From NCBI RefSeq assembly GCF_020181615.1, contig NZ_CP084029.1, positions 186,001-250,000 of the forward strand: a stretch of 64,000 nucleotides of DNA. The letters are read 5' to 3'. Each line of letters begins with the position of its first letter. The stretch's first letter is position 1. This document shows positions 45,098-54,016 of the stretch, piece after piece. The translations under genes were made by a program, and so were the position numbers. The notes beneath the pieces are model-generated. The model was not told where the DNA came from. It did no database searches and worked only from the letters and a program-made list of their open reading frames with translations. This DNA is from [Mycobacterium] crassicus (GTDB lineage Bacteria; Actinomycetota; Actinomycetes; Mycobacteriales; Mycobacteriaceae).

Positions 45098-45247
45098 TCA
45101 GCTGCTGACCGCGACCAGTTCGTCACCGCAGGTGCAGCGGTAGGCCGCGCCGGCACCCTCGCAGTGGCACGCGGTCTCGATGCGGACCCGGCATCCACAG
45201 CCCCCGTGGCCGCAGGTCAGCACGGTTCCTGCTTCGTAGTTCGCCAT
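45098..45247 (-). CDS. mymT: Copper metallothionein MymT
   Basis: A 49-residue Cys-rich protein with seven Cys in three clusters ([17 protein letters not shown]) and a C-terminal GDELV, the MymT pattern. MymT binds several Cu(I) ions in a solvent-shielded core and protects against copper. The ATG at 45247 is preceded by GGAAGGG at about 8 bp. The promoter carries the RicR-type operator at 45300-45316 between TTTACC (-35) and TATAGT (-10). It is slightly shorter at the N-terminus than the 53-residue M. tuberculosis protein. It replaces nothing here, though the bglS gene found next to it in M. tuberculosis is absent. Confidence 0.93.
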   Translation of the reverse strand: MANYEAGTVLTCGHGGCGCRVRIETACHCEGAGAAYRCTCGDELVAVSS

Positions 45248-45299
45248 GTTTCGCACCCTTCCACTCTGATCCCCCGGAAGGTCCGGGTGTCCCGACTAT

Positions 45300-45316
45300 A
45301 TACCCCATAGGGGTAT
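45300..45316. promoter_or_regulatory. RicR-type copper operator in the mymT promoter
   Basis: ATACCCC-ATA-GGGGTAT, perfect 7-bp arms around 3 bp. On the minus strand it fills the 18-bp spacer between TTTACC and TATAGT, the likely -35 and -10 of mymT. It has the same arms and geometry as the site at 48449-48465. Copper-bound RicR should leave DNA and allow mymT expression. Confidence 0.88.
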
Positions 45317-45369
45317 GGGGTAAATATTTTAGCGGTCAGATTTTCGCTGCGCGGGCTAGTCTCGTTGGC

Positions 45370-46026
45370 GTGAGTGAGAAGCCAACGCCCCGTGACGTCG
45401 ACGTTCTGTTGGACCGGGTCTTTGTCGGTGGCGATCCGGCACTGGAGGGGGCGCTGGCCGCCAGTGATGCGGCCGGTCTGCCCGCCATTGCGGTATCGGC
45501 GCAGCAGGGCAAGTTCTTGAACCTGCTGGCGACCGCGACCCGGGCCACCCGCATTCTGGAGATCGGGACCTTGGGGGGCTACAGCACGATCTGGCTGGCG
45601 CGGGCGGTCGGACCCGGAGGCGCGGTGGTGACGTGCGAGTACGAGCCGAAGCACGCCGAGGTCGCCCGGGCCAACCTGGAGCGGGCCGGTGTCGGTGACC
45701 GGGTGCAGGTGCTGGTCGGCCCGGCATTGGACACACTGCCGGCGCTGTCCGGTGAACCGTTCGACCTGGTGTTCATCGACGCCGACAAGGAGAACAACAT
45801 CGGCTACCTGAACTGGGCGGTGCAGCTCTGCCGCCCCGGGTCGGTCATCGTGGTGGACAACGTGATCCGGGACGGCGCGATCCTGCACCCGGACTCGGAC
45901 CCGACCGCGCGGGGCAGCCGGGACGTGTTGGAGTTGATGGCCGAACACCCGCGCCTGCAGGCCGCCGCGATCCAGACGGTCGGGGTCAAGGGCTGGGACG
46001 GCTTCGCCATCGCGGTGGTGCGGTAG
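45370..46026 (+). CDS. SAM-dependent O-methyltransferase (Rv0187-like)
   Basis: A 218-residue class I methyltransferase of the cation-dependent catechol/caffeoyl-CoA type. SAM motif I is EIGTLGGYST near residue 64-73, the acidic motif CEYEPKH is near 90, and metal-binding FIDADKENN is near 137-145 with DNVIRDG near 162. The GTG at 45370 lies 7 bp after TAGTCT (45357-45362), a leaderless promoter. It is divergent from mymT, and the RicR site lies 54 bp upstream of its start, so copper control is possible but uncertain. Confidence 0.87.
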   Translation: MSEKPTPRDVDVLLDRVFVGGDPALEGALAASDAAGLPAIAVSAQQGKFLNLLATATRATRILEIGTLGGYSTIWLARAVGPGGAVVTCEYEPKHAEVARANLERAGVGDRVQVLVGPALDTLPALSGEPFDLVFIDADKENNIGYLNWAVQLCRPGSVIVVDNVIRDGAILHPDSDPTARGSRDVLELMAEHPRLQAAAIQTVGVKGWDGFAIAVVR

Positions 46027-46154
46027 CCGAGAATATTGCCTCCGGCCGTGCGGAATTCCGTTGCTGGCGGATCGTAGGCGAGCGTAGCCTTTCATCAGAT
46101 GGATGGGTGCAGCCTGGCATGAAAATGCTTGCTGCATAACAGAAAGGTTGCGAA

Positions 46155-46601
46155 ATGAGTACAATCCATTCATCAATCGAACATCACCCGGATCTGTTAG
46201 CTCTACGGGCGACCTATGACAGAGCGGCCGAGTCGATGGCTGCGCAATTCACCTTCGGGATGACCCTGTTGACGGCGGTCTACGCGGCCCTGTCACCGTG
46301 GATCGTCGGATTCGAGAGCACCTCCCGGCTGACGTTCAACAACTTCGTCGTCGGGGCGGTGGTCGCGTTCCTGGCGTGCGGGTTGGCGTCCGCGCTGGAC
46401 CGCACCCACGGCTTGGCGTGGACACTGCCGGCGTTCGGCGTGTGGTTCATCGTGTCGCCGTGGGTACTGCGGGACATCTCGCCGACACCCGGCATGGCCT
46501 GGTCGAATGTGGTCGCCGGCGCGCTGTTGACCGCCCTGGGCCTGACCGCCGCCTACTTCGGCAGGCGCGCCCGCCACGACGCGGCAACGCACACGACGTG
46601 A
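46155..46601 (+). CDS. SPW-repeat membrane protein (Rv0188-like)
   Basis: A 148-residue membrane protein with four predicted helices and two SPW repeats (ALSPWIVGF; IVSPWVLRD). The family's function is unknown. The ATG has AGAAAGG about 7 bp upstream, so unlike its neighbours it has a leader. A strong hairpin terminator follows 12 bp after the stop. Confidence 0.83.
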   Translation: MSTIHSSIEHHPDLLALRATYDRAAESMAAQFTFGMTLLTAVYAALSPWIVGFESTSRLTFNNFVVGAVVAFLACGLASALDRTHGLAWTLPAFGVWFIVSPWVLRDISPTPGMAWSNVVAGALLTALGLTAAYFGRRARHDAATHTT

Positions 46602-46612
46602 GGTCCGCAGCT

Positions 46613-46644
46613 GGCTGACCGGCCGGATCGCCGGCCGGTCAGCC
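46613..46644. terminator. Bidirectional terminator hairpin between SPW gene and ilvD
   Basis: GGCTGACCGGCCGG-ATCG-CCGGCCGGTCAGCC forms a perfect 14-bp stem with a 4-nt loop. It lies 12 bp after the + strand SPW gene and 41 bp beyond the stop of the minus-strand ilvD, so it can serve both. Confidence 0.83.
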
Positions 46645-46685
46645 CAGTGCGGCGCCGTGCCGATCGGTCACGGCCCGCGGACGTG

Positions 46686-48404
46686 CTACCCGCAGACGGC
46701 GCCGATAGCCGCCGAACCCACCAGCTTGCGGTACTTGGCCAGCACGCCCGTGGTGTAGCGCGGCGGGGGGGGAGTGAAACCCTGTGCGCGGGAGGCGAAC
46801 TCAGCTGGGTCGTCGACCACCACGTCCAGCGTCGCGTTGGCCACGTCGAGCCGGATCTTGTCGCCGTCACGCAGGAAGGCCACCGGGCCGCCGTCCACCG
46901 CCTCGGGTGCGATGTGGCCGACGCACAGCCCGGTGGTGCCGCCGGAGAACCGGCCGTCGGTGAGCAGCAGCACGTCTTTACCCAGTCCGGCGCCCTTGAT
47001 CGCGCCGGTGATGGCCAGCATCTCGCGCATCCCCGGCCCGCCCTTGGGGCCCTCGTAGCGGATCACCACGGCGTCACCGGCGGCGATCGTGCCGTCCTCC
47101 AGGGCATCCAGCGCCGCCCGCTCGCCGTCGAAAACCCTTGCGGTGCCTTCGAACACGTCGGCGTCGAAGCCCGCCGACTTGACCACCGCGCCCTCGGGCG
47201 CCAGGGACCCGTGCAGGATGGTGATTCCGCCGGTGGGGTGGATCGGGTTGGTCAGGGCGTGCAACACCTTGCCGTCGACGACCGGGGGATTGAGCTCGGC
47301 GATGTTCTGCGCCATCGTCTTTCCGGTGACGGTCATGCAGTCGCCGTGCAGCAGACCGGCTTCCAGCAAGGTCTTCAGCATGACCGGCACCCCGCCGATC
47401 TTGTCGATGTCATACATGACGTGCGCCCCGAACGGCTTGACGTCGGCCAGGTGCGGAACCTTCGCGCCGACCCTGGAGAAGTCGGCCAGGGTCAGGTCCA
47501 CCTCGGCCTCGCGGGCTATCGCCAACAGGTGCAGCACCGCGTTGGTCGATCCGCCGAACGCCATCACCACCGCGATCGCGTTCTCGAACGCCTCCTTGGT
47601 CAAGATGTCGCGAGCGGTGATGCCCCGGCGCAGCAACTCCACCACGGCCGCTCCGCTGGCGCGGGCGTAACCGTCACGGCGCCGGTCGACCGCGGGCGGG
47701 GAGGCGCTGCCCGGCAGTGACATGCCCAGCGCCTCAGCCGCGCTGGCCATGGTGTTGGCGGTGTACATGCCGCCGCAGGCGCCCTCGCCGGGGCAGATCG
47801 CCCGCTCGATGATGTCGACGTCCTCGCGGGACATCAGCCCGCGTGAACAGGCTCCGACCGCCTCGAACGCGTCGATGATCGTCACCTCGCGCTCGGTGCC
47901 GTCGGACAGTTGTGCGTAGCCCGGCATGGTGGAGCCCGCGTAGAGGAAGACCGAGGCCAGGTCCAGGCGCGCGGCCGCCATCAGCATTCCGGGCAGCGAC
48001 TTGTCGCAGCCGGCCAGCAGCACCGAGCCGTCGAGGCGCTCGGCGCACATCACGGTCTCGACGCTGTCGGCGATCACCTCGCGAGACACCAGGGAGAAGT
48101 GCATGCCCTCATGGCCCATGGAGATGCCGTCGGAGACCGAGATGGTGCCGAACTCCAGCGGATAACCGCTCGCCTCCAGCACACCTTCCTTGGCGGCCTT
48201 GGCCAACCGGTCCAGCGACAGGTTGCAGGGTGTGATCTCATTCCACGACGAGGCCACCCCGATCTGGGGTTTGGCGAAGTCGTCGTCGCCCATGCCGACC
48301 GCCCGCAGCATCCCGCGGGCCGCGGTCTTCTCCAAGCCGTCGGTGACGTCACGACTGCGCGGTTTGATGTCGACGGACGCGGCGTTGGTGCTCGGAGAAT
48401 TCAC
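46686..48404 (-). CDS. ilvD: Dihydroxy-acid dehydratase
   Basis: A 572-residue enzyme for the third step of valine/isoleucine synthesis (dihydroxy acid to 2-keto acid). Iron-sulfur and active-site Cys motifs are TPCNLS (near 60), GCDKSLPG (near 133) and [12 protein letters not shown] (near 210); the C-terminal [15 protein letters not shown] loop completes the site. Length matches the family. The start used is a GTG at 48404 with a weak ribosome-binding site; conservation begins near [15 protein letters not shown]. It is divergent from the DUF305-ricR operon (77 bp between), so the two promoters share that gap. Fe-S dehydratases are classical copper targets, which fits the neighbourhood. Confidence 0.95.
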   Translation of the reverse strand: MNSPSTNAASVDIKPRSRDVTDGLEKTAARGMLRAVGMGDDDFAKPQIGVASSWNEITPCNLSLDRLAKAAKEGVLEASGYPLEFGTISVSDGISMGHEGMHFSLVSREVIADSVETVMCAERLDGSVLLAGCDKSLPGMLMAAARLDLASVFLYAGSTMPGYAQLSDGTEREVTIIDAFEAVGACSRGLMSREDVDIIERAICPGEGACGGMYTANTMASAAEALGMSLPGSASPPAVDRRRDGYARASGAAVVELLRRGITARDILTKEAFENAIAVVMAFGGSTNAVLHLLAIAREAEVDLTLADFSRVGAKVPHLADVKPFGAHVMYDIDKIGGVPVMLKTLLEAGLLHGDCMTVTGKTMAQNIAELNPPVVDGKVLHALTNPIHPTGGITILHGSLAPEGAVVKSAGFDADVFEGTARVFDGERAALDALEDGTIAAGDAVVIRYEGPKGGPGMREMLAITGAIKGAGLGKDVLLLTDGRFSGGTTGLCVGHIAPEAVDGGPVAFLRDGDKIRLDVANATLDVVVDDPAEFASRAQGFTPPPPRYTTGVLAKYRKLVGSAAIGAVCG

Positions 48405-48444
48405 CAGCTCAGTATGCCGGTAGGGCCCAACCCGGCAAAACGAA

Positions 48445-48465
48445 TATAATACCCCGCGGGGGTAT
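48445..48465. promoter_or_regulatory. Promoter -10 and RicR-type operator of the DUF305-ricR operon
   Basis: A consensus -10, TATAAT, at 48445-48450 overlaps the palindrome ATACCCC-GCG-GGGGTAT (48449-48465). The arms are identical to those at mymT; only the 3-bp centre differs. The operator covers the transcription start region 17-33 bp upstream of the ATG at 48482. Autoregulation by RicR is the simplest reading. Confidence 0.88.
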
Positions 48466-48481
48466 GCGCTAAAGTGGCCGC

Positions 48482-49069
48482 ATGAGAACAGTCTTCACGG
48501 TCGCCGTCGCGATCGTGGTCAGCATCGCCGCGGGCGCGTGTCACAGTCCCGCGCCGGACGGGCCGAACGCGGCATCGGAGACCCGGTCGTCGAGCAGTCC
48601 GACCGGTGCGGCCACCGGCAGCGCCGGCGACATCGCGTTCCTGGAGAACATGGTCGCCCACCACCAGCAGGCCCTGGAGTTGACGGCGCTGGTCTACGGG
48701 CGCAGCACCGATTCCACCCTGCTGGCGCTCGCGAACCAGATCACCGCGCAGCAACAGACCGAACTGCAGGGCTGTCAGGCCCAACTGCTGCAGTGGGAGG
48801 CGCCCGGCAACCCGTCGGCCCGAGACCACGCCGAAATCCCCGGCATGGCCGATCAGGCCACCATCGACAAATTGCGCAACTTGCACGGAGCGGCCTTCGA
48901 CACGCTGTGGCTGGACACCATGATCTCCCACCACCGTGGGGCGATCACCATGGCGCACAACGAGATCGAACACGGACAGAGCCCGGAGGCGATCAGTATC
49001 GCGCAGTCCCTGCTGCCGCGGCAGCAGGCCGACATAGATCAGATGACCGCAATGTTGGGAGAGAGATGA
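48482..49069 (+). CDS. DUF305 lipoprotein, candidate copper-binding
   Basis: A 195-residue lipoprotein: signal peptide with [14 protein letters not shown] (lipobox Cys near residue 20), Ser/Thr-rich linker, then a DUF305 ferritin-like four-helix domain with two motifs, [10 protein letters not shown] (near 60) and [10 protein letters not shown] (near 150). DUF305 includes the cyanobacterial periplasmic copper-binding protein CopM. Its ATGA overlap with ricR and the RicR-type operator in its promoter make a role in extracytoplasmic copper handling likely. In M. tuberculosis the ricR gene (Rv0190) has no such partner, as far as I recall. Confidence 0.85.
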   Translation: MRTVFTVAVAIVVSIAAGACHSPAPDGPNAASETRSSSSPTGAATGSAGDIAFLENMVAHHQQALELTALVYGRSTDSTLLALANQITAQQQTELQGCQAQLLQWEAPGNPSARDHAEIPGMADQATIDKLRNLHGAAFDTLWLDTMISHHRGAITMAHNEIEHGQSPEAISIAQSLLPRQQADIDQMTAMLGER

Positions 49070-49359
49070 CCACCGACGTTCCCGGGTACTCCCCGCGCAA
49101 GGACAACTACGCCAAACGGCTGCGCCGCATCGAGGGCCAGGTGCGCGGAATCGCCAAGATGATCGAGGAGGACAAGTACTGCATCGATGTCCTGACCCAG
49201 ATCAGCGCGGCCAACAGTGCGCTGCGGTCGGTGGCGCTGAATCTGCTCGACGAGCATCTGGGGCACTGCGTCACCGGGGCCGTCGCCGCCGGCGGGGACG
49301 AGGCCGACGCGAAACTCGCCGAAGCCTCCGCCGCTATCGCGCGGTTGGTCCGTTCCTGA
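49066..49359 (+). CDS. ricR: Copper-sensing CsoR-family repressor RicR
   Basis: A 97-residue all-helical CsoR/RcnR-family repressor. The Cu(I) ligands are Cys39, His64 and Cys68, with the same 25- and 4-residue spacing as M. tuberculosis CsoR (Cys36, His61, Cys65). RLRRIEGQVRGIAKM is the family signature. It has a GGGAGAG Shine-Dalgarno and an ATGA overlap with the DUF305 gene. It should bind the operators at 45300-45316 and 48449-48465. Confidence 0.92.
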   Translation: MTTDVPGYSPRKDNYAKRLRRIEGQVRGIAKMIEEDKYCIDVLTQISAANSALRSVALNLLDEHLGHCVTGAVAAGGDEADAKLAEASAAIARLVRS

Positions 49360-49438
49360 CCCGGGCGCCGTTACCATGTGATCCAGCAGTTACCGGGAGC
49401 GCACCGCGCCACACACCACTCGACGCTGCTCCCACACC

Positions 49439-50650
49439 ATGACTGTCGAAACCGGAAAAACCCGAACCGGGCCCTGGACGCCGCGGACCACGGCCCAGTT
49501 GGCGATCCTGGCTGCGGCCGCGTTCATCTACGCCACCGCCGAAATCCTGCCGGTCGGCGCGCTGCCCGCGATCTCGCAGGGCCTGGATGTCAGCGAGGCG
49601 CTGGTCGGAACCCTGCTGGCCTGGTATGCGGTGGTCGCGGCGGTGACGACCATCCCCCTGGTGCGCTGGACCGCGCACTGGCCCCGCCGCCGGGTCCTGC
49701 TGATCACCCTGGTCTGTCTGACCACTTCGCAGGTCATCTCGGCGCTGGCGCCGACCTTCACCGTGCTGGCCGCCGGCCGGGCGCTGTGCGCCGTCACCCA
49801 CGGCCTGATGTGGTCGGTGCTGGCACCCATCGCCACCCGCCTGGTGCCGCCGAGTCATTCCGGGCGCGCCACCACCGCCATCTACGTCGGCACCAGCCTG
49901 GCGTTGGTGGTCGGCATCCCGTTGACGTCGGCCATGAGCCTGCTGTGGGGCTGGCGACTGGCCGTTGTGGTGATCACCGTGGCGGCGGCGACCATCACGG
50001 TGGCGGCGCGGTTCGCGTTGCCCGCCCTGGTGCTCAGCACCGATCAGTTGGCGTTGGTCGGCCGCCATCACTACCGCAACAGGCGGTTGCTGGGGGTGAG
50101 CACGGTGATGCTGATCGCCGTCACCGGCCACTTCATCTCCTACACGTTCATCGCGGTGATCATCGAGGAAGTGGTCGGGGTTCCCGGGGCCAGATTGGCG
50201 TGGCTGCTGGCCGCGTTCGGGGCGGCCGGCCTGATCGCGATGCCGATGCTGGCGCGGCCGCTGGACCACCGGCCGAAAGCGGTCACCGGTGTCTGCATGG
50301 CCGCGCTGTCGACGGCGTTCGTCGTACTGGCCGCGCTGTCGATCGGCGGGCACCACTCGACCGGAACGACGTTGGTCGGGGCTGCGGCGATCGTGCTGTG
50401 GGGAGCCATGGCGATGGCCGTGTCGCCGATGCTGCAGTCGGCGGCGATGCGCACCGCCCCCGATGACCCCGATGGTGCGTCAGGGCTGTACGTGACCGCG
50501 TTTCAGGTGGGGATCACCGGCGGATCGCTGGCCGGCGGGCTGTTGTTCGAGAAGGCCGGGACGTCGGCGATGCTGAGCGCATCGGCATTGCTGGTCGGTA
50601 TCGCAGCGGCCGGAATCGCGGCCAGCAAACGCCTCTTCGTTGTTCCCTGA
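49439..50650 (+). CDS. MFS efflux transporter (Rv0191-like)
   Basis: A 403-residue, 12-helix major facilitator superfamily protein of the drug:H+ antiporter (AraJ/chloramphenicol-exporter-like) group. It has RWTAHWPRRRVLL in loop 2-3 and a conserved ATAEILPVGALPAIS in helix 1. Its substrate is unknown. It lies 79 bp after ricR in the same direction, as Rv0191 follows Rv0190, so part of its expression could come from the copper-controlled promoter. Confidence 0.83.
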   Translation: MTVETGKTRTGPWTPRTTAQLAILAAAAFIYATAEILPVGALPAISQGLDVSEALVGTLLAWYAVVAAVTTIPLVRWTAHWPRRRVLLITLVCLTTSQVISALAPTFTVLAAGRALCAVTHGLMWSVLAPIATRLVPPSHSGRATTAIYVGTSLALVVGIPLTSAMSLLWGWRLAVVVITVAAATITVAARFALPALVLSTDQLALVGRHHYRNRRLLGVSTVMLIAVTGHFISYTFIAVIIEEVVGVPGARLAWLLAAFGAAGLIAMPMLARPLDHRPKAVTGVCMAALSTAFVVLAALSIGGHHSTGTTLVGAAAIVLWGAMAMAVSPMLQSAAMRTAPDDPDGASGLYVTAFQVGITGGSLAGGLLFEKAGTSAMLSASALLVGIAAAGIAASKRLFVVP

Positions 50651-50811
50651 CGTGCTGGGGGCGGTAACCTTCGCCACTATTGCTTTAGGTGAATGAGCAG
50701 TTCAGCGAGGTGTACGCCTCCGTTTTGCGGTGTTATCCACTCGCTGCCCGAGTTAGCTGGTGGTCGCGTTGTGCAACACTTGGGTTCAAGATCGTGACCG
50801 GAGGTACGCGT

Positions 50812-51930
50812 ATGTCGGGATGGAAGCTTGCAGGTGTCGGAGCCTGGCTTAGCGCCGCTGGGCTGGCTGCGGTGCTGACGCTCGGTGCCGGCTCGGCGCT
50901 GGCTGACCCGCCGCAGCAGCCCGGTGACTCCGGTGCGGCCCCCGCCGCCCCGGTCGACCCGGCCGCGGTGCCGGCACCGGAACTGCCGCCCCCGCCGCCT
51001 CCCCCGTTCCCGCCGCCCTTCCCGCCGCCGGCGGACCCGATGGCCTTCCCGCCGCCGCCCGAGCCCGCTCCGCCGGCGCCGGGCGAGCCGGCTCCGCCCG
51101 CTGAGCCGGCTCCGCTCGCCGAGCCGGGTGGGCCGCTACCTGGCCCGGCCGAGTCCGAAGCAGCCGTGCCGGTGGCCTCCGGGCCGGTCGCCGGGCAGAA
51201 CCCGGAGCCGTTCACCGGCACCGCGCCGTTCCTGCCGCCGACCTTCAACCCGCTCAACGGTTCGATGGTGGGCGTTGCCAAGCCGATCATCATCAACTTC
51301 CAACGGCCGATCGCGGACAAGGCGATGGCCGAGCAGGCCGTCCACATCTCGTCGAACCCGCCGGTGCCCGGCAAGTTCTACTGGATGACCCCCAGCCAGC
51401 TGCGGTGGCGTCCGTTCAACTTCTGGCCGGCCCACACCACGGTCAACATCGACGCGGCCGGCACCAAGTCGAGTTTCCGCACCGGTGACGCCCTGGTGGC
51501 CACCGCCGACGACAAGACCCACCAGATGACGATCACCCGTGACGGCAAGGTGGAGAAGACCTTCCCGATGTCGATGGGCATGACCAGCGGCGGGCACGAG
51601 ACGCCCAACGGCACCTATTACGTCCTGGAGAAGATGTCCACGCTGGTGATGGACTCCTCGACCTACGGGGTTCCGGTCAACTCCACCTACGGCTACAAGG
51701 TGACCGTGCAGGATGCGGTCCGCATCGACAACAGCGGCGGCTTCGTGCACAGCGCTCCGTGGTCGGTCAATGACCAGGGCAAACGCAATGTCAGCCACGG
51801 CTGCATCAACCTGAGTCCGGCCAACGCCAAGTGGTTCTTCGACAACTTCGGCAGCGGCGACCCGGTCGTGGTGAAGAACTCCGTCGGCACCTACACCAAG
51901 AATGACGGCGCCCAAGACTGGCAGATGTAG
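50812..51930 (+). CDS. L,D-transpeptidase (Rv0192/LdtMt4-like)
   Basis: A 372-residue exported enzyme forming 3-3 peptidoglycan crosslinks. Signal peptide with [22 protein letters not shown], then about 100 residues extremely rich in Pro/Ala/Glu, an Ig-like domain ([22 protein letters not shown]), and a YkuD catalytic domain with FVHSAPWS and the HxC motif SHGCINLS (Cys near 331). The ATG at 50812 with GGAGG about 8 bp upstream is chosen over an in-frame start 41 codons earlier. The Pro-rich linker would let the catalytic part reach across the periplasm. Confidence 0.9.
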   Translation: MSGWKLAGVGAWLSAAGLAAVLTLGAGSALADPPQQPGDSGAAPAAPVDPAAVPAPELPPPPPPPFPPPFPPPADPMAFPPPPEPAPPAPGEPAPPAEPAPLAEPGGPLPGPAESEAAVPVASGPVAGQNPEPFTGTAPFLPPTFNPLNGSMVGVAKPIIINFQRPIADKAMAEQAVHISSNPPVPGKFYWMTPSQLRWRPFNFWPAHTTVNIDAAGTKSSFRTGDALVATADDKTHQMTITRDGKVEKTFPMSMGMTSGGHETPNGTYYVLEKMSTLVMDSSTYGVPVNSTYGYKVTVQDAVRIDNSGGFVHSAPWSVNDQGKRNVSHGCINLSPANAKWFFDNFGSGDPVVVKNSVGTYTKNDGAQDWQM

Positions 51931-51966
51931 GGCGCCCTCCACCGCGCTGGAAATACCGGGCCGGGC

Positions 51967-53964
51967 TCAGTTCCAGATCCGGACCCGCTGCGCGGGTTCC
52001 AGGTGCAGCGCGTCGTCCTCGGTGACCGCGAACGCCTCGTAGAAGGCGTCGATATTGCGGATCACGCCGTTGCAGCGGAACTCCGGCGGTGAGTGCGGAT
52101 CGGTCGCCAACCGCCGGATCGCTTCGGCGTCACGGGATTTGGTGCGCCACACCTGCGCCCAGCCGAAGAAGACGCGCTGCACGCCCGTGAGCCCGTCGAT
52201 CACCGGCGCCTGCCCGCCGCCCAGCGACAACTGATACGCGAGCAGGGCAATCGAGAGCCCGCCCAGGTCGCCGATGTTCTCCCCGACGGTGAATGCGCCG
52301 TTCACCAGGTGCCCGTCGCCCAGCGCGCGCGGCACGAAAGCGTCGTACTGCTCGATCAGCGCCTTGGTGCGCACCCCGAACTCGGCCCGGTCGGCGTCGG
52401 TCCACCAGTCCACCAGGTTTCCGTCGCCGTCGTACTTGGCGCCCTGGTCGTCGAAGCCGTGGCCGATCTCGTGCCCGATCACCGCGCCGATACCGCCGTA
52501 GTTGGCCGCATCGTCGGCATCGGCGTCGAAGAACGGCGGCTGCAGGATCGCGGCGGGGAAGACGATCTCGTTCATCCCCGGGTTGTAGTAGGCGTTGACG
52601 GTCTGCGGAGTCATGAACCATTCGTCGCGATCCACCGGGCCGCCGAGCTTCGCCAGTTCGCGGTCGTAGTTGACCGCGTAGCCGCGCAGGTAGTTGCCGT
52701 AGAGGTCGGTGGCGTCGGTTTGCAGGGCGGAGTAGTCCCGCCAGGTGGCCGGGTAGCCGACCTTGGCGGTGAACTTGTCCAGCTTGGCCAGCGCCCGCTC
52801 CCGGGTGGCCGGGGTCATCCAGTCCAGATTGGTGATGCTCACCCGGTAGGCCTCGCGCAGATTCGCCACCAGCGCATCGATACGTGCTTTGGCATCCGGC
52901 GGGAAATGCCGTGCCACATAGAGTTTCCCGACGGTGTCACCCATCAGGGACTCCACCAGCGACACGCCGCGCTTCCACCGGTCGCGGATCTGCTCGGTTC
53001 CCGACAGTCGCCGCCCGTAGAACTCGAAGTCCTCGGCGATCAACTCATCGGTCAGGATGCCCGCGCGGGCGTGGATGACCCGCCACCGCGCCCAGTCCCG
53101 CCAGTCGGCGAGGTCCGCGGATTCCCACAGACCGGCGAACGCCGTCAGGTAGTCCGGTTGGCGCACCACCAGTTCGGAAGCGACGTCGGCAGGCACCCCG
53201 AGGGCACCTACCCAGCCCGCCCAGTCGAAGCCCGGCGCCTCGCCCGGCAGCTCGGCGAAGGCACGCAGGTTGTAGGTCAGGTCGGCGTCGCGCCGCTTCA
53301 CCACGTCCCAGTGGGCGCTCGCCAGCCCGGTCTCCAGCGCGACGATGCGCCCCGCGGTCCCGGCGTGCTCGCTCGGATCCCCGCCGAGGACCAACGCGAA
53401 CATTCTGGCGATGTGGCCCGGGTAGGCGGCCAGGATCTCGGCGTGCTGCTCATCTCGGTAGTAGGACTCGTCCGGCAGTCCGATGCCGGACTGGGTCAGG
53501 TGCAGCAGGTAGCGGCTGGAGTCCTTCGAGTCGGTGTCCACATACAGCCCGACGCCGCCACCGACCCCGGTGCGCTGGAACCCGCCCAGCACCCGCGCCA
53601 GAGCTGCGCGGTCTGCTGCGTCGTCGATCGCCGCCAACTCCCGGCGCAGCGGCTCCAGCCCGGCGGCCTGCACGGCCCGCTCGTCCAGGAAGCTGGCGTA
53701 AAGGTCGCCGATCCGGCGCTCATCGGTACCGGCCGCCTCCGGATTCGCTGAGGCCGATTCGCCCGCCTGCGTAAGCAATTCGCGGACCTGGACCTCGGCC
53801 CGATCGAACAGCGTGCGGAACGCGCCGTCGGTCGCGCGATCCGGCGGCATGTCGTAGCCGTCGAGCCAGCGGCCGTTGACGTGACCGAACAGGTCGTCCT
53901 GCGGTCGGACGTCACTGTTGAGGTAGCTGAGGTCAAGGCCGGAACGAGCAGCTGCTGAGGTCAT
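51967..53964 (-). CDS. zmp1: Zinc metalloprotease Zmp1 (neprilysin family, M13)
   Basis: A 665-residue M13 peptidase. Zinc motif HEIGHGFDDQG is near residues 496-506, the third zinc ligand Glu is in GENIGDLGG near 558, and NAYYN precedes them. Length equals M. tuberculosis Zmp1 (663). The ATG at 53964 is chosen because AAAGG lies about 9 bp upstream; ATG 53973 abuts it. No classical signal peptide is visible, as in M. tuberculosis. It cleaves peptides; in M. tuberculosis it is linked to inflammasome control. It is divergent from omamA with 52 bp between starts. Confidence 0.93.
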   Translation of the reverse strand: MTSAAARSGLDLSYLNSDVRPQDDLFGHVNGRWLDGYDMPPDRATDGAFRTLFDRAEVQVRELLTQAGESASANPEAAGTDERRIGDLYASFLDERAVQAAGLEPLRRELAAIDDAADRAALARVLGGFQRTGVGGGVGLYVDTDSKDSSRYLLHLTQSGIGLPDESYYRDEQHAEILAAYPGHIARMFALVLGGDPSEHAGTAGRIVALETGLASAHWDVVKRRDADLTYNLRAFAELPGEAPGFDWAGWVGALGVPADVASELVVRQPDYLTAFAGLWESADLADWRDWARWRVIHARAGILTDELIAEDFEFYGRRLSGTEQIRDRWKRGVSLVESLMGDTVGKLYVARHFPPDAKARIDALVANLREAYRVSITNLDWMTPATRERALAKLDKFTAKVGYPATWRDYSALQTDATDLYGNYLRGYAVNYDRELAKLGGPVDRDEWFMTPQTVNAYYNPGMNEIVFPAAILQPPFFDADADDAANYGGIGAVIGHEIGHGFDDQGAKYDGDGNLVDWWTDADRAEFGVRTKALIEQYDAFVPRALGDGHLVNGAFTVGENIGDLGGLSIALLAYQLSLGGGQAPVIDGLTGVQRVFFGWAQVWRTKSRDAEAIRRLATDPHSPPEFRCNGVIRNIDAFYEAFAVTEDDALHLEPAQRVRIWN

Positions 53965-54016
53965 CGTGGCCATCCTTTCACGGCGAACGGTACAGCTGTC
54001 CTGTAGCGTCACCGCC

